From the NCBI GenBank assembly GCA_001567485.1, contig JZRA01000068.1, forward strand, positions 1 through 64,000: a stretch of DNA of 64,000 bases, read 5' to 3'. The notes beneath the pieces were generated by a model. The model saw only the letters and a list, made by a program, of their open reading frames with translations. It did no database searches and had not been told where the DNA came from. Position 1 is the stretch's first letter. Every line of letters begins with the position of its first letter. This document shows, piece by piece, positions 36,420 through 50,882 of the stretch. A program made the position numbers and the translations under genes. The stretch comes from Chloroflexi bacterium OLB13. GTDB lineage: Bacteria > Chloroflexota > Anaerolineae > Aggregatilineales > Phototrophicaceae.

Positions 36420-37148
36420 CTAATCCCGTTCGTCGAGCGCCGTATAGCGCAGGAAAGCGCGTTCCTGCTGCGTGATCTCGTCGGGGAAATCCAGATCTAC
36501 GGCGGATTCGAGAATGCGATACGCCTTCTTGATGTAGCCGCGCACCGTACTCAAACCGATTCCAAGCTCATCGGCGACGAGATACGCGGGCATCCCGCCA
36601 AGCCACAGCTCAAGTGCTTCTTTGACGCGCGCGGTGAGCTGGGGGAATTTTAAGCTGGGCGGCAGTATCGCGGCGTGCTGTAGGCGCGGCGGCACACCGC
36701 GCACGGCGCGTACAGCGTCGGAGACGCCGGACGTGACGGTGAAATCGCGCTTTTCAGAGTAGACGATAGCCCATCCGATACGCAAGTTGACCTCATGTTT
36801 GAGCAGGAACGCCTTTGCGCCTTTATCGGCAGCGGCGGTCACGAGGTCGAGGTCGAACTGCTGGGCAAGACATACAACCCGACAGCGCGGTAGTTCCAAG
36901 CGCAGTTGTTCGAGTATCCGCCGCAGGTCTGCCGGCCCGCCGACATGATTGGCGTCAATCAGGATGTAATCCGGCTGTTCGGCGATCGGCACGCTGTGGA
37001 GATGCTGCCACATGCCGCTCAGGCTGTCGGTGCGTAGGGTGACGCGCGTGCGCCGATCCCAAGCCAGAAACGTATAGATCGCGTGGCGCGCATACGTGTC
37101 CGGATCGTAGATCAGCACCTTGAAGTTATAACGCGTGATTGAGGTCAT
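36420..37148 (-). CDS. NarL/LuxR-type response regulator
   Basis: The start was placed at the ATG at 37148 (GGAGG seven bases before). It has 242 residues: a receiver domain with Asp in VLIYDPD, the phospho-acceptor Asp in YILIDANH and Lys in LLKHEV, all present, unlike the two relatives near 2 and 4 kb. The C-terminal helix-turn-helix is unusual for LuxR: LWLGGMPAYLVADELGIGLS. It is the third gene of a unit after the M20 peptidase and glycosyltransferase. No kinase nearby. Confidence 0.75.
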   Translation of the reverse strand: MTSITRYNFKVLIYDPDTYARHAIYTFLAWDRRTRVTLRTDSLSGMWQHLHSVPIAEQPDYILIDANHVGGPADLRRILEQLRLELPRCRVVCLAQQFDLDLVTAAADKGAKAFLLKHEVNLRIGWAIVYSEKRDFTVTSGVSDAVRAVRGVPPRLQHAAILPPSLKFPQLTARVKEALELWLGGMPAYLVADELGIGLSTVRGYIKKAYRILESAVDLDFPDEITQQERAFLRYTALDERD

Positions 37149-37189
37149 GGAGGCCTCCGACGTGTTACCAGTCCCCGGAAGTATACGAC

Positions 37190-38197
37190 CTAACCCGCCG
37201 TGTGGCAAAACCATCCCGGCTCAGCGCCAGTCCGGCGGACGATGGCGGATACGCCACAACACCCCGGCAGGTAGCCGATCATCTTGGCGACATCACCGAC
37301 GACGCGAATGACGGGAACCCATGCCGCCGCTTTCACGAAATCAAGGGTTCCGGCGTGTGGCAGCCCGCGCATGACCGCCGGCAGTCGTGACCACGGTCGG
37401 CGGCAGTACGCCACCGCGCCAACGGCAAACAGCCCCCACGCGGTCGGGTGGATCACGAAGCCCGCCGCGGCGATCAGCGGCGCGCCGATCAAGTAGGCGC
37501 CGCAGCGGATCGCGTGACGCTTACGCCAGAGGTCAGCTTTGCCGTCGCCGCGGGCGTACAGCCGGTACTGCTTGTAGAACGCGCGCAGGGACGTGCGCGG
37601 CTGAAAGTAGACGAGCGCATCCGGCGCGAACGTGAACGGGCCGGCGATGTCCTTCATACGGAAATCGAAGACCAGATCCTCGCAGTAATCAAGCCACTCC
37701 GGATAACCACCGACACGTTCCCACGCGGCTTTGGTGAACGCCACGCTGCGGCTGCTGGGAAGGAATGTCGCCGGGTTGATGTCTGTTCGCTGCGGCAGAA
37801 CGGTCGCGCCCATCGCCGCCTCGAACACGGTGCGCACGTCCGGCAGGAAAAAACCGGAGACGCCTTGCACCGACGGATCGCTTTCAAACGGCGCGATCAA
37901 GTACTCTAGCCAGCGGTCGGTGAGGCGCACTCCGGCGTCGGTCGCGGCGATGATCGCGCCGGATGCCGCAGCGATAGCGAGATTGCGCCCACGGCTGATG
38001 TTCGCGCCGGGTTCGACGCGCAGCACAATCGGCAGGCGGTTGGTGTAGCTCTGGATGATCGCTGCGGTCTGATCGGTGCTGCCGCCGTCCACGATAACGA
38101 TCTCGTCCGGTAGGCGTGACTGACTCGCCAGCGACTCCAGTAATCGCCGGATCGACTCGCCCTCGTTGAGGACGGTAGCGATCACAGAAACGCGCAT
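37190..38197 (-). CDS. family 2 glycosyltransferase, membrane-associated
   Basis: The start was set at the ATG at 38197. It has 335 residues: a GT-A fold (VSVIATVLNEGESI, EIVIVDGGSTDQT, AATDAGVRLTDRWL), with the ATDAG segment at the usual DxD position. Two hydrophobic stretches near the C-terminus (about 245-275) would attach it to the membrane. It probably adds a sugar to a lipid or exopolysaccharide. Substrate unknown. It lies 23 bases from the M20 gene on the same strand. Confidence 0.87.
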   Translation of the reverse strand: MRVSVIATVLNEGESIRRLLESLASQSRLPDEIVIVDGGSTDQTAAIIQSYTNRLPIVLRVEPGANISRGRNLAIAAASGAIIAATDAGVRLTDRWLEYLIAPFESDPSVQGVSGFFLPDVRTVFEAAMGATVLPQRTDINPATFLPSSRSVAFTKAAWERVGGYPEWLDYCEDLVFDFRMKDIAGPFTFAPDALVYFQPRTSLRAFYKQYRLYARGDGKADLWRKRHAIRCGAYLIGAPLIAAAGFVIHPTAWGLFAVGAVAYCRRPWSRLPAVMRGLPHAGTLDFVKAAAWVPVIRVVGDVAKMIGYLPGCCGVSAIVRRTGAEPGWFCHTAG

Positions 38198-38220
38198 GAC
38201 TGAGCCTCTTGGCGTCGCGA

Positions 38221-39615
38221 TTACGTGCGGCTCCGCTCCGCGAACGCCTGATGGAATGCGATGATCGCCTGAGTGCCCTTGTGGTACAGATCGAGTCTGA
38301 AGTGCTCGTCGGGGCCGTGCGCGCCATCGGTGCTCAAACCGAACCCCATCAGGATCACGGGGAGACCAAGCTCGCGCTGGAAGTCGGAGACGATGGGGAT
38401 GCTGCCACCCTCGCGCATGAACACCGGCCGACGTCCCCACGCCTGCGTATACGCGTCGATGGCCGCTTGCATCGCGGTCGAATCGCGTTCGGTCAGGGCC
38501 GGGTCACCGACATGCAGCAGACGGACATCGCTCGTGACGGTGGGCGGCGTGATCTGCGCGACATACGCCTTGACCTTTTCGTAAATATCACGCGGCTCTT
38601 GATCGGCGACCAACCGGCAGCTGATCTTCGCCATCGCCTTGGCGGGCAGCACGGTCTTCGCGCCCGTGCCGGTGAAGCCGCTGAGCATCCCGTTGACTTC
38701 GAGGGTTGGGCGTGCGCTGACCCGTTCGCGCAGGCTGTAGTCCGGCTCACCCCACGGGGTCGTCAAGCCGGTCGCCCGTGACCAGTCCTCCTGCGTCCAC
38801 GGGGTCTTCGCCAGCTCGTCGCGCTCGTCTTTGCCGAGCGGGCGAACGTCGTCATAGAAGCCGGGGACGCTCACCGCGCCGTCGGGATTGTGCAGCTTGG
38901 TGATGATCTCGGCCAGCGCCTGCGCGGGATTATGTACGGTGCCGCCGAAGCCGCCGCTGTGCAGATCGGTGGCTGGCCCCTGAACGTGGATCTCCATATA
39001 CGCAAGGCCGCGCAGCGCATAGACGATCGACGGTTGTTCGGCCGAGTAGATCGACGTGTCCGAGATCAGGCACGCGTCCGCTGACAGGCGGTCTTTGTAC
39101 TCGGCGACGAACTGTCCGAGATGGAGTGATGAAACCTCCTCCTCGCCTTCGAAGATCACCTTGATGTTGACCGGAAGCCCATCGGTATTCACCAGCGACT
39201 CGATAGCGTTCAGGTGCGCGACGACCGGCCCCTTGTCGTCGGTGCTGCCGCGCGCATACAACACGCCGTCCTTGACGACCGGCTCGAACGGATCGGTCGC
39301 CCAGCCATCGGCTTCGCGGTCGGCGGGTTGAACGTCATAGTGTCCGTAGATCAGGACGGTCGGGCGGTCGGCGCCGGCAGTCAGCCATTCGCCGTACACG
39401 ATCGGATGTCCGGCGGTGGCGATCAATTCAGCCGTCGGGAACCCGATCCGCTTCATCTCATCCACCAGCCATTGACCGGCGCGCTTGACCTCTCCCGCCA
39501 ATTCGGGCGTTGTGCTCACCGAGGGGATCCGCACGAGGTCGAATAGTTTTGTGTTGAACCGATCAGCGTGCGCCGCCGCGTAATCCTGAGGGGACATGAG
39601 GGTTTCCTGTGTCAT
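38221..39615 (-). CDS. M20-family dipeptidase/carboxypeptidase
   Basis: A protein of 464 residues. The metal site is visible: YGHYDVQPAD, ARGSTDDKGP, FEGEEEVSS with the catalytic Glu pair, DTS and the C-terminal HGPDEHF. A lid domain follows about residue 200. It resembles the CNDP/PepV-like dipeptidases that cleave broad dipeptides in the cytosol. ATG 39615 has a 55-base divergent spacer to the PP2C gene. Confidence 0.93.
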   Translation of the reverse strand: MTQETLMSPQDYAAAHADRFNTKLFDLVRIPSVSTTPELAGEVKRAGQWLVDEMKRIGFPTAELIATAGHPIVYGEWLTAGADRPTVLIYGHYDVQPADREADGWATDPFEPVVKDGVLYARGSTDDKGPVVAHLNAIESLVNTDGLPVNIKVIFEGEEEVSSLHLGQFVAEYKDRLSADACLISDTSIYSAEQPSIVYALRGLAYMEIHVQGPATDLHSGGFGGTVHNPAQALAEIITKLHNPDGAVSVPGFYDDVRPLGKDERDELAKTPWTQEDWSRATGLTTPWGEPDYSLRERVSARPTLEVNGMLSGFTGTGAKTVLPAKAMAKISCRLVADQEPRDIYEKVKAYVAQITPPTVTSDVRLLHVGDPALTERDSTAMQAAIDAYTQAWGRRPVFMREGGSIPIVSDFQRELGLPVILMGFGLSTDGAHGPDEHFRLDLYHKGTQAIIAFHQAFAERSRT

Positions 39616-39670
39616 AACCCGCGAAACAGGGTAGCATTATAGCAGGTCGCTCAACTTCAAAAGGTGTCGA

Positions 39671-40918
39671 ATGTCCGAGGCGTTGAACCTGTCTCCAGAT
39701 CATCTCGCCGTGATCTACCGGGTGTCCGGGATGATGAACTCCAGTCTCGATTTCGACACCGCCCTTGAAAACATCATGGGCGCGGTGATGACGGTCGTCA
39801 ACGCGGAACGCGGCTTCATGCTGCGCGTAGATGAGGCCACCGGTGAACCTAGCGTGCTGGTGGCGCGCGGCCCGACGAACGATACCGAAGGCTACAGCAC
39901 GACCATCGTCAATCAGGTCATTAAGACGCGCCAGCCGATGCTGACCAACAACGCGCAGTTCGATGACCGGTATCAGCCGGGGCAGAGCATCATCATACGC
40001 GGCTTGCGCGCCATCTTGTGCGCGCCGCTGCTGATTAAGGATCGGCTGATCGGCGTGATCTACGTCGATACGTCGATGCGCGCCGGAAACTTCACGCCCG
40101 GTGACCGCGATCTGCTTGGCGCAGTTGCGGCGCACGCGGCCATCGCGCTGGAGAATGCCCGCCTGTATTCGCTCGCGGTCGAGCAGGGCCGGTTGATGCG
40201 TGAGCTGCAAATGGCCCGCGAGATTCAGGAGTCACTGCTGCCGCAGCACATGCCGCAGATGCCCGGCTACGAAATCGCCGCGCACTGGGAGTCGGCGCGC
40301 GAGGTCGCAGGCGACTTCTATGATGTGTTCGCGCTCGGTGACGACCATTTCGCGGTGGTGATCGCCGACGTATCAGACAAGGGCGCGCCGGCCGCGTTGT
40401 TTATGGCGGTCGCACGGACGATGATCCGCACGATGGCGCACGCAGGCTCAACCGCGCTCGATACGCTCTCGCATACCAACGACCTGATCCTCGAAGACGC
40501 CGAGAGCGGCATGTTCGTGACGGTCTACTTCAGTATGTACCGCACGGGAGGCATGGTCGAGCATGTCAACGCTGGTCATAACCCGTCCATCCTCTACCGG
40601 CACAACGAGAAGCGCGCGTTTCTGCTGCCGCAGGGCGGGCGCGCGATCGGGTGGTTCCCGGACAATCCACTGCGGCGCGATGAGATTCGCATGCAGCCCG
40701 GCGACATCTGCGTGTACTACACCGACGGCGTATCCGAGGCGTCCAACAGGGCGGATCAGATGTACGGCGAGGAACGGTTGATCGCCGCGCTCCAGCGTAA
40801 TGCTCATCTGCCTGCCGATCAGATCCTGAGCGCGATTTTGAAGGATGTCGACGCGTTTTGCGAGGACGTTGATCCGTTTGATGATCAGACGTTGGTTGTC
40901 GTGCGCTTTACCGGCTGA
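39671..40918 (+). CDS. GAF-domain PP2C/SpoIIE-type serine phosphatase
   Basis: A protein of 415 residues: N-terminal GAF domain (about 20-165), a short coiled linker (MRELQMAREIQESLLPQ, typical of RsbU/RsbP-like proteins) and a SpoIIE-type PP2C domain. Metal-binding residues: EVAGDFYDVF, VIADVSDKG, YYTDGVSEA and FDDQTLVVV. It would dephosphorylate a STAS-type antagonist in a partner-switching cascade. The antagonist gene may be that at 60451 or elsewhere. AAAGGTG precedes the ATG. Confidence 0.9.
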   Translation: MSEALNLSPDHLAVIYRVSGMMNSSLDFDTALENIMGAVMTVVNAERGFMLRVDEATGEPSVLVARGPTNDTEGYSTTIVNQVIKTRQPMLTNNAQFDDRYQPGQSIIIRGLRAILCAPLLIKDRLIGVIYVDTSMRAGNFTPGDRDLLGAVAAHAAIALENARLYSLAVEQGRLMRELQMAREIQESLLPQHMPQMPGYEIAAHWESAREVAGDFYDVFALGDDHFAVVIADVSDKGAPAALFMAVARTMIRTMAHAGSTALDTLSHTNDLILEDAESGMFVTVYFSMYRTGGMVEHVNAGHNPSILYRHNEKRAFLLPQGGRAIGWFPDNPLRRDEIRMQPGDICVYYTDGVSEASNRADQMYGEERLIAALQRNAHLPADQILSAILKDVDAFCEDVDPFDDQTLVVVRFTG

Positions 40919-40980
40919 ACGTAACGCCGGCCCGGCATCGGGGTTATGTGATTTGATGCGATAAGCGATCAAATCCCCCT

Positions 40981-42243
40981 ATGACCTCCAATACCAACAG
41001 CCAGAACCTGCAAGCCTTTCGATGGGTTCTCATCGCCGCCGGTGTGGCGATCACGTTTGCGACGCTGTGGGCGATTCGCAGCATCTTGCTGCTCACGCTG
41101 GCGTCTGTCGTGCTCGTCGTGCTGGTCACGATGCCGGTGCGCTTCTTGGCGCGTTACAACGTGCGGCGCGGCCCGGCGATCGCGCTCTCCCTGACGGTGA
41201 TGACCGGTGTCGTGCTGCTGCTCGGACGTGTCATGCTGCCGGAGCTTATCGAGCAGTTCAATACGCTGACCACTGAAATCCTGCCGGAGGGCGTCGTTCA
41301 GCTCATCCAGAGCATCAACGAGGCCGAGCTGCTGGCGCCCGCGCCGTTCCCGTATCACATCTTCGACCACGCCGCGAGCTATAACCCGTCGCGCTGGGTG
41401 ATGTTGATTGCGCAGCCGTTGGCGTATCCAGACAGCTTCCTGTACGAGTCGCTGCGTCCGATCATCGAAAGCGTGCGTGTCGATGCTGATCTCGTGAATG
41501 AAGTCGCGCGGCAGATTGCGACCGCGATCGGGCAGATTGGCGTGTCGGTGCTGCCGTTCGTCGGGGACGTCGCCAGCACCGTGCTCAGCGTGCTGATCGT
41601 GATCTTCCTGAGCCTGTACTTCTTGATCGACCCCGGTGGTTATGCCGAGGGCATGATCCGGCTGTTCCCGATGTGGTATCGCGAACGGGCGCGCGCCATC
41701 ATGTCTCAGATGTACGACTCGGTGCGGGGCTGGCTGGAAGGGACATTCATCTCGATGATCTTCGTCGGGGTGGCGAGCTGGCTCGGGCTGAGCCTGCTGC
41801 AGCTCGAACAGGCAGCGGCGCTCGGTGTATTGGCGGGGCTGTTGTCGTTCGTCCCGAACTTCGGGCAGCTCGTCGCCGTCATCGCCGCAATCGTGGTCGG
41901 CGTTGTACAAGCGCCTAGCAGCGTGGGTTGGATCATCGTCGTTATCTACGGGACTTCGTTTGTGCAAAGCCAAGTCTTTACACCGCTGCTGTTCGGTCAG
42001 AGCATCCGCATTCCGCCGGTGCTGGTGCTGCTGGGCCAAATTGTGTGCGGCTCGCTGTTTGGCTTTCTGGGGATCCTGCTGGCCGTGCCGATCACGGCGA
42101 TCTTCCAGATCCTCGTCCGTGAGGTTTACGTGAGAGACGTGCTGGGCGACCGTTCGGAGGCGCGGGATTCGTCGCGCAAGCAGCGGCATGATCCGTCCAC
42201 GGCGGCAGACGATGGAAGCGAGCTGGTCGCCGACACCGCCTGA
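40981..42243 (+). CDS. AI-2E/PerM-family transporter
   Basis: A protein of 420 residues with about seven membrane segments. It has the family's pattern: a Pro-rich early segment, a long soluble loop (LIEQFNTLTTEILPEG), then SVLIVIFLSLYFLIDP, FVPNFGQLVAVIAAI and a C-terminal LVREVYVRDVLG. The tail is hydrophilic. Reported roles of the family range from AI-2 export to Na+/H+ antiport; none can be chosen here. It ends 35 bases before the -35 box of the rrn promoter. Confidence 0.87.
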   Translation: MTSNTNSQNLQAFRWVLIAAGVAITFATLWAIRSILLLTLASVVLVVLVTMPVRFLARYNVRRGPAIALSLTVMTGVVLLLGRVMLPELIEQFNTLTTEILPEGVVQLIQSINEAELLAPAPFPYHIFDHAASYNPSRWVMLIAQPLAYPDSFLYESLRPIIESVRVDADLVNEVARQIATAIGQIGVSVLPFVGDVASTVLSVLIVIFLSLYFLIDPGGYAEGMIRLFPMWYRERARAIMSQMYDSVRGWLEGTFISMIFVGVASWLGLSLLQLEQAAALGVLAGLLSFVPNFGQLVAVIAAIVVGVVQAPSSVGWIIVVIYGTSFVQSQVFTPLLFGQSIRIPPVLVLLGQIVCGSLFGFLGILLAVPITAIFQILVREVYVRDVLGDRSEARDSSRKQRHDPSTAADDGSELVADTA

Positions 42244-42277
42244 GCACGATATTTGTGACAGCATTCGCAAACCGCCC

Positions 42278-42305
42278 TTGACACGGGAACGGCCGAGGCT
42301 ATAAT
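42278..42305 (+). promoter_or_regulatory. consensus sigma70 promoter of the rRNA operon
   Basis: TTGACA (42278-42283), 16 bases, TATAAT (42300-42305). Both hexamers match the bacterial consensus exactly. GC-rich sequence follows the -10 box. Transcription should start near 42312. Confidence 0.85.
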
Positions 42306-42311
42306 GCCGCC

Positions 42312-42650
42312 CTTGTCGCTAGAGCGACGTTAACAAACGACCGAACAGAGGATGACGGAGCGCGCGTAAGGGCGAGGCTACCGCCAGCGCGTACTCGTCG
42401 ACGCATCGGGTGGTTGTGGGGCCACTCAGCGACAACTGAGAAAAGCGCACTTGCTTGGACAGATATCCCAATTTATCCAAAACAGTTTAAGAAACTGGGG
42501 AAAATGGGGTTGACTCTCCAACGCGAGGATGCTAATCTGTCGGTTCCGCGCAAAACTGCCGCAGGTATGTTTGCGCGCGGAGAGCAGCTTAACAGCAGAA
42601 GAGTGAGACAGAAGAGCCCCGAGGTTATGGGAGAACCATGGCCTTGAGAG
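42312..42650 (+). other. rRNA operon leader
   Basis: About 340 bases between promoter and 16S. It has no convincing gene. A 77-codon frame at 42414-42647 lacks a good ribosome binding site and family similarity and is discarded. The tract should hold processing stems and antitermination signals, but I see no clear boxA. Confidence 0.6.
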
Positions 42651-47229
<4,579 letters not shown>

Positions 47230-47347
47230 AGAATGGGTGGTGATGCAGGGAGCAGATCGCTTCGCGCACCGGAGCGTGAGGAAAAGTTACTCGTAGACGG
47301 CAAACCGCAAACCCGATATCCCCCTTGAGAAAAGGCGAGGGAGGTGT

Positions 47348-47463
<116 letters not shown>

Positions 47464-47638
47464 TCATCTCTCTCGCTTTTCTTTTTCCTACGCGACTCCA
47501 CCTTCGCTGCTGCTAGCCTCAGATCACGGGGTTCCTGTTTAGACGCCGGGACGGTTTTAGGGTACTCTCACAGTGTGGCCGCGTTGGTGCATCCATTACG
47601 TCTCTCACTGCTTGTCGGGATTGCAAGGGAACCCTGCC

Positions 47639-49953
47639 ATGTTACGCCGCTTTGCTTGGATGCTGGCTGTTCTGCTGCTGTCGGCCGCGCCTTCAATCGC
47701 CCAAATTCCCGCTGGACGCGGTGTTGAGCACCTCAGCGGTTCAGCGTCCTACACCTTCCCGTATTTCCGGCTGTTTCTGCCTGATCCATACGTTGTGTTG
47801 TACGACGCATACGGAATCATCGCCAAAGATATTGACTTCATGCCCGCCGAGGACTCGCAGATCATCGGGGCCATCACGACCGATCCATTTCAGTCGCCGT
47901 TTCGCTTTGAACTGAGTATGCCTTACAGCGGCCGTGGTGAGGCGCTTGACGTTGACAATGACGACGTCGCGGACACAGGCGTGCAGATCTACGTGGTCGC
48001 GGTCACGTCGAATACGTGGGACTCGCCGTTTCTGGAGCGGCGCGACGACTACGTTACCGGCATCATCAACAGCGCGGTCATCAGCAGTGATATCGACAGC
48101 TTCCTTGAGTTTCAGCGCGGAACCCTGATGGTTTACGCAGAGGACGGCGAGCAGGCGTTCCCATCCGGGCGTGGCGTGGACGGCGTGCTGTTCACCGATG
48201 ACGACCCGAGCATGCCGGTCGAGGCGGGGTGGTCGATGATCGACATCACCGCCGAGCCGTTTACGATCAACCGCAGCACGATCGCGTCCATGGATCTGTT
48301 GGAGGCCGAGGAGGCGGAACTCACCGACTTCAGCACGCTCAGCTACACCGACGCGTTCAACGCGATGATCGATCACCTGAGCCGGGAGTACGCGTTTACC
48401 GCGTACAAGCATATCGACTGGGAGGCGAAACGGGCCGAGTTCTTGCCGCGTGTTGAGGAGGCGCAGCGGAATCGCAGTTCGCTCGCATTCCGGCGCGCAC
48501 TGCGTGATCTCGCGTGGAGCATCCCTGATGGGCATGTGTCTGGCCCGAGCGTCCCTGAGGACTTCCAGCGCGATGTCTCAGGCGGGTTGGGCTTCGTGCT
48601 GCGAGAGCTGGACGACGGCTCGGTCATCGTGAGCTACCTCTCGCCGGGAGGTGCTGCGCAAACCGGCGGGATCGTCGTAGGCGACCGGATCCTCTCGATT
48701 GACGGAGAGCCGATTGGTCAAGCGGTCTCTGAGGTCGTCCCCTACACCGGATCCTTTAGCACGCCGCACACGCTGCGCCTTGAACAGCTCCGCTTCGTCC
48801 ACCGCCGGCCGATCGGCACGCCAGTCAAACTGACGATACAGCACGCGGACGGTACCGAACTGACGACGTCGCTCACCACGATGCTCGACAGTGACAGCTT
48901 TCTTGCCGCCGCCCTGAACGGCCCCCTGTCCGGAACGGAGCTGCCGGTCGAGTTTCGGGTCGATCCGTCGACCGGCTACGGCATCATCAGCATCTATAGT
49001 TTCAGTGATGATCTGCCGCTCACGGTGGCGTTGTGGGAACGCGCTCTCTCGCAGGCACGGTACAGCGAACTGCCGGGACTCATCATCGACATCCGGCGTA
49101 ACGGCGGCGGATCCGGCTTTTTGGGCGATCAGCTTCCGGCGTACTTCTTCGACGAGCCAATTGTCATCGGAAACACGGCCGAGTACAGCGAAAGCCGGCA
49201 GGATTTCGCCATCAATCCGCTGCTTGAGGATCGATTCATACTGCCGCCAGAGGATCGCCGTTACGATGGGCCGGTCGCCGTGCTGATCTCACCGGACTGC
49301 GCCAGCGCATGCGAGTCGTTCGCGTGGGCTATGTCGCTTGAGGGACGCGCCGCCATTGTCGGCCACTATCCTACGGCGGGGCTAGGTGGCAGCGTCGTTC
49401 CCATCTCGATGCCTGATGGGGCCACGTTCAATTACACCCACAGCCGCGCGGTAGACGCCGAGGGTAATATCAACATCGAAGGGATCGGCGTGCGCCCGAC
49501 CGTGCGCGTCCCGGTGACTGCGGAGAGTGTGCTGAGCAGCCGCGATGTGCTGCTTGAGGCGGCGATCAGCTATCTTGCCGGCAATCGGCCGATAACCGCT
49601 GATGCGGCGGCTGGAGGTGTCGCGTCAGGCGGTGAGATCGAAATCGGCCAGCCTGTCACCGGCGAGGTCTCGCCCGGTGGCCGTATCCAGTATCAACTCA
49701 TCGCACGCGCCGGTCAAAAGCTCGACATCGTCGTGCTGGGTGACGGCGCATTGGCGCGCGGCCTAGCCGTTCGCTTGCTGCTGCCGGGGGACAGTCGGCC
49801 GCTTGACGAGAGTTATGCGCTCAGTCCGGGTGAGCCGGGGCGGGATTCCTCGGCCTAGCGATCCCGTCCGATCTCGCGCTCATTATCGAGGTTGAAGCGA
49901 TCAGTCCGGCTGTCGGCGGGACGTTCACGCTGACCGTGCGGGAGTCCGAGTGA
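47639..49953 (+). CDS. S41-family C-terminal processing peptidase (frameshifted at 3' end)
   Basis: ATG 47639 has AAGGGA upstream. The product (about 771 residues when joined) has a signal peptide (to SIAQ), a large N-terminal beta-rich domain, a PDZ-like domain (SYLSPGGAAQTGGIVVGDRI) and an S41 catalytic domain. The nucleophile Ser is in DCASACESFAW, after GLIIDIRRNGGG. A C-terminal pre-peptidase-like domain follows (GQPVTGEVSPGGRIQY). The frame ends early at 49858 unless one G is added to the GGGG at 49838-49841. The corrected tail runs to 49953 (LALIIEVEAISP). It would cleave exported proteins outside the cell. Confidence 0.82.
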
Positions 49954-50873
49954 GCGACGGCGGCGAGACCATCGACCTCGTCGCCAGCGAGCCGGCAGAC
50001 CGGCTTGACCGCTGGTTGTCGGAACGGATCACCCGGCTGACGCGCGCGCAGATTCAGACGCTTATCCGTGACGGAAGCGTGACCGTGGACGGACGGATTG
50101 CGAAGCCGGCCGCCAAGCTCAAGGGACGCGGCGAACGAATTCGTATAGTCATTCCGCCACCGCCGCCGAGTGAACTCATCCCCGATGCGCTCCCGCTTGA
50201 CGTGCTGTACGAAGAACCGTCGTTCGCCGTGATTAACAAGCCGGCAGGGATGATCGTGCACCCCGGCGCGGGCGTCGACCGGGGGACGCTGGCGAACGGT
50301 CTGCTGGCGCGCTATCCCGAACTGGCGATGGTGAAGGGACAGCGCCGGCATGGCATCGTACACCGGCTTGACAAGATGACGTCCGGCGTGATGGTCGTGG
50401 CACGCACGGAGATGGCGTTGAACGCGCTCATCAAGCAGTTTGCCGCGCATACGGTCTCGAAGCACTATATCGCGCTGCTGGAGTCTGCGCCCAAACCGGA
50501 CGCCGGCGCCATCATGCTGCCCATTGCGCGCGACCCTGAACATCGCACACGTATGGCGGTGAGCCACAGCGGCCGGCCCGCGATTACGCATTACCGCGTG
50601 ATCGAGACGTTCACGGGGGGGTATGCGCTCGTGGACGTTCGCATCGAGACCGGCCGCACACATCAGATCCGTGTGCACTTCGCGCACATGGGCTGTCCGG
50701 TTGTCGGCGATACGACCTATGGTTTTCGCAAGCCGCGGCTAAAATTGGGGCGCACGTTTCTACACGCTGCCCGACTCGCATTCGACCATCCCGACGACGG
50801 ACACCGACTCGAGTTTGTGGCGCCACTGCCCGACGAGCTGGAACGCGTTCTCACACGCCTGCGTGCGATCTGA
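49950..50873 (+). CDS. rluD: RluD-family 23S rRNA pseudouridine synthase
   Basis: A protein of 307 residues. GTG start overlaps the corrected stop of the S41 gene, which supports that correction. N-terminal S4 domain (RLDRWLSERIT), then the RluA-type catalytic domain: GIVHRLDKMTSGVM with the catalytic Asp, VINKPAGMIVHPG, and ETGRTHQIRVHFAHMGCPV. It would modify uridines in helix 69 of 23S rRNA. Exact specificity between RluD and RluC-type enzymes is not certain. Confidence 0.9.
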   Translation: MSDGGETIDLVASEPADRLDRWLSERITRLTRAQIQTLIRDGSVTVDGRIAKPAAKLKGRGERIRIVIPPPPPSELIPDALPLDVLYEEPSFAVINKPAGMIVHPGAGVDRGTLANGLLARYPELAMVKGQRRHGIVHRLDKMTSGVMVVARTEMALNALIKQFAAHTVSKHYIALLESAPKPDAGAIMLPIARDPEHRTRMAVSHSGRPAITHYRVIETFTGGYALVDVRIETGRTHQIRVHFAHMGCPVVGDTTYGFRKPRLKLGRTFLHAARLAFDHPDDGHRLEFVAPLPDELERVLTRLRAI

Positions 50874-50882
50874 AAGGTTGGC

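Noticed and set aside
42414-42647. 77-codon frame in the rRNA leader
   Set aside because: No ribosome binding site, no family, and it sits between the rrn promoter and 16S.
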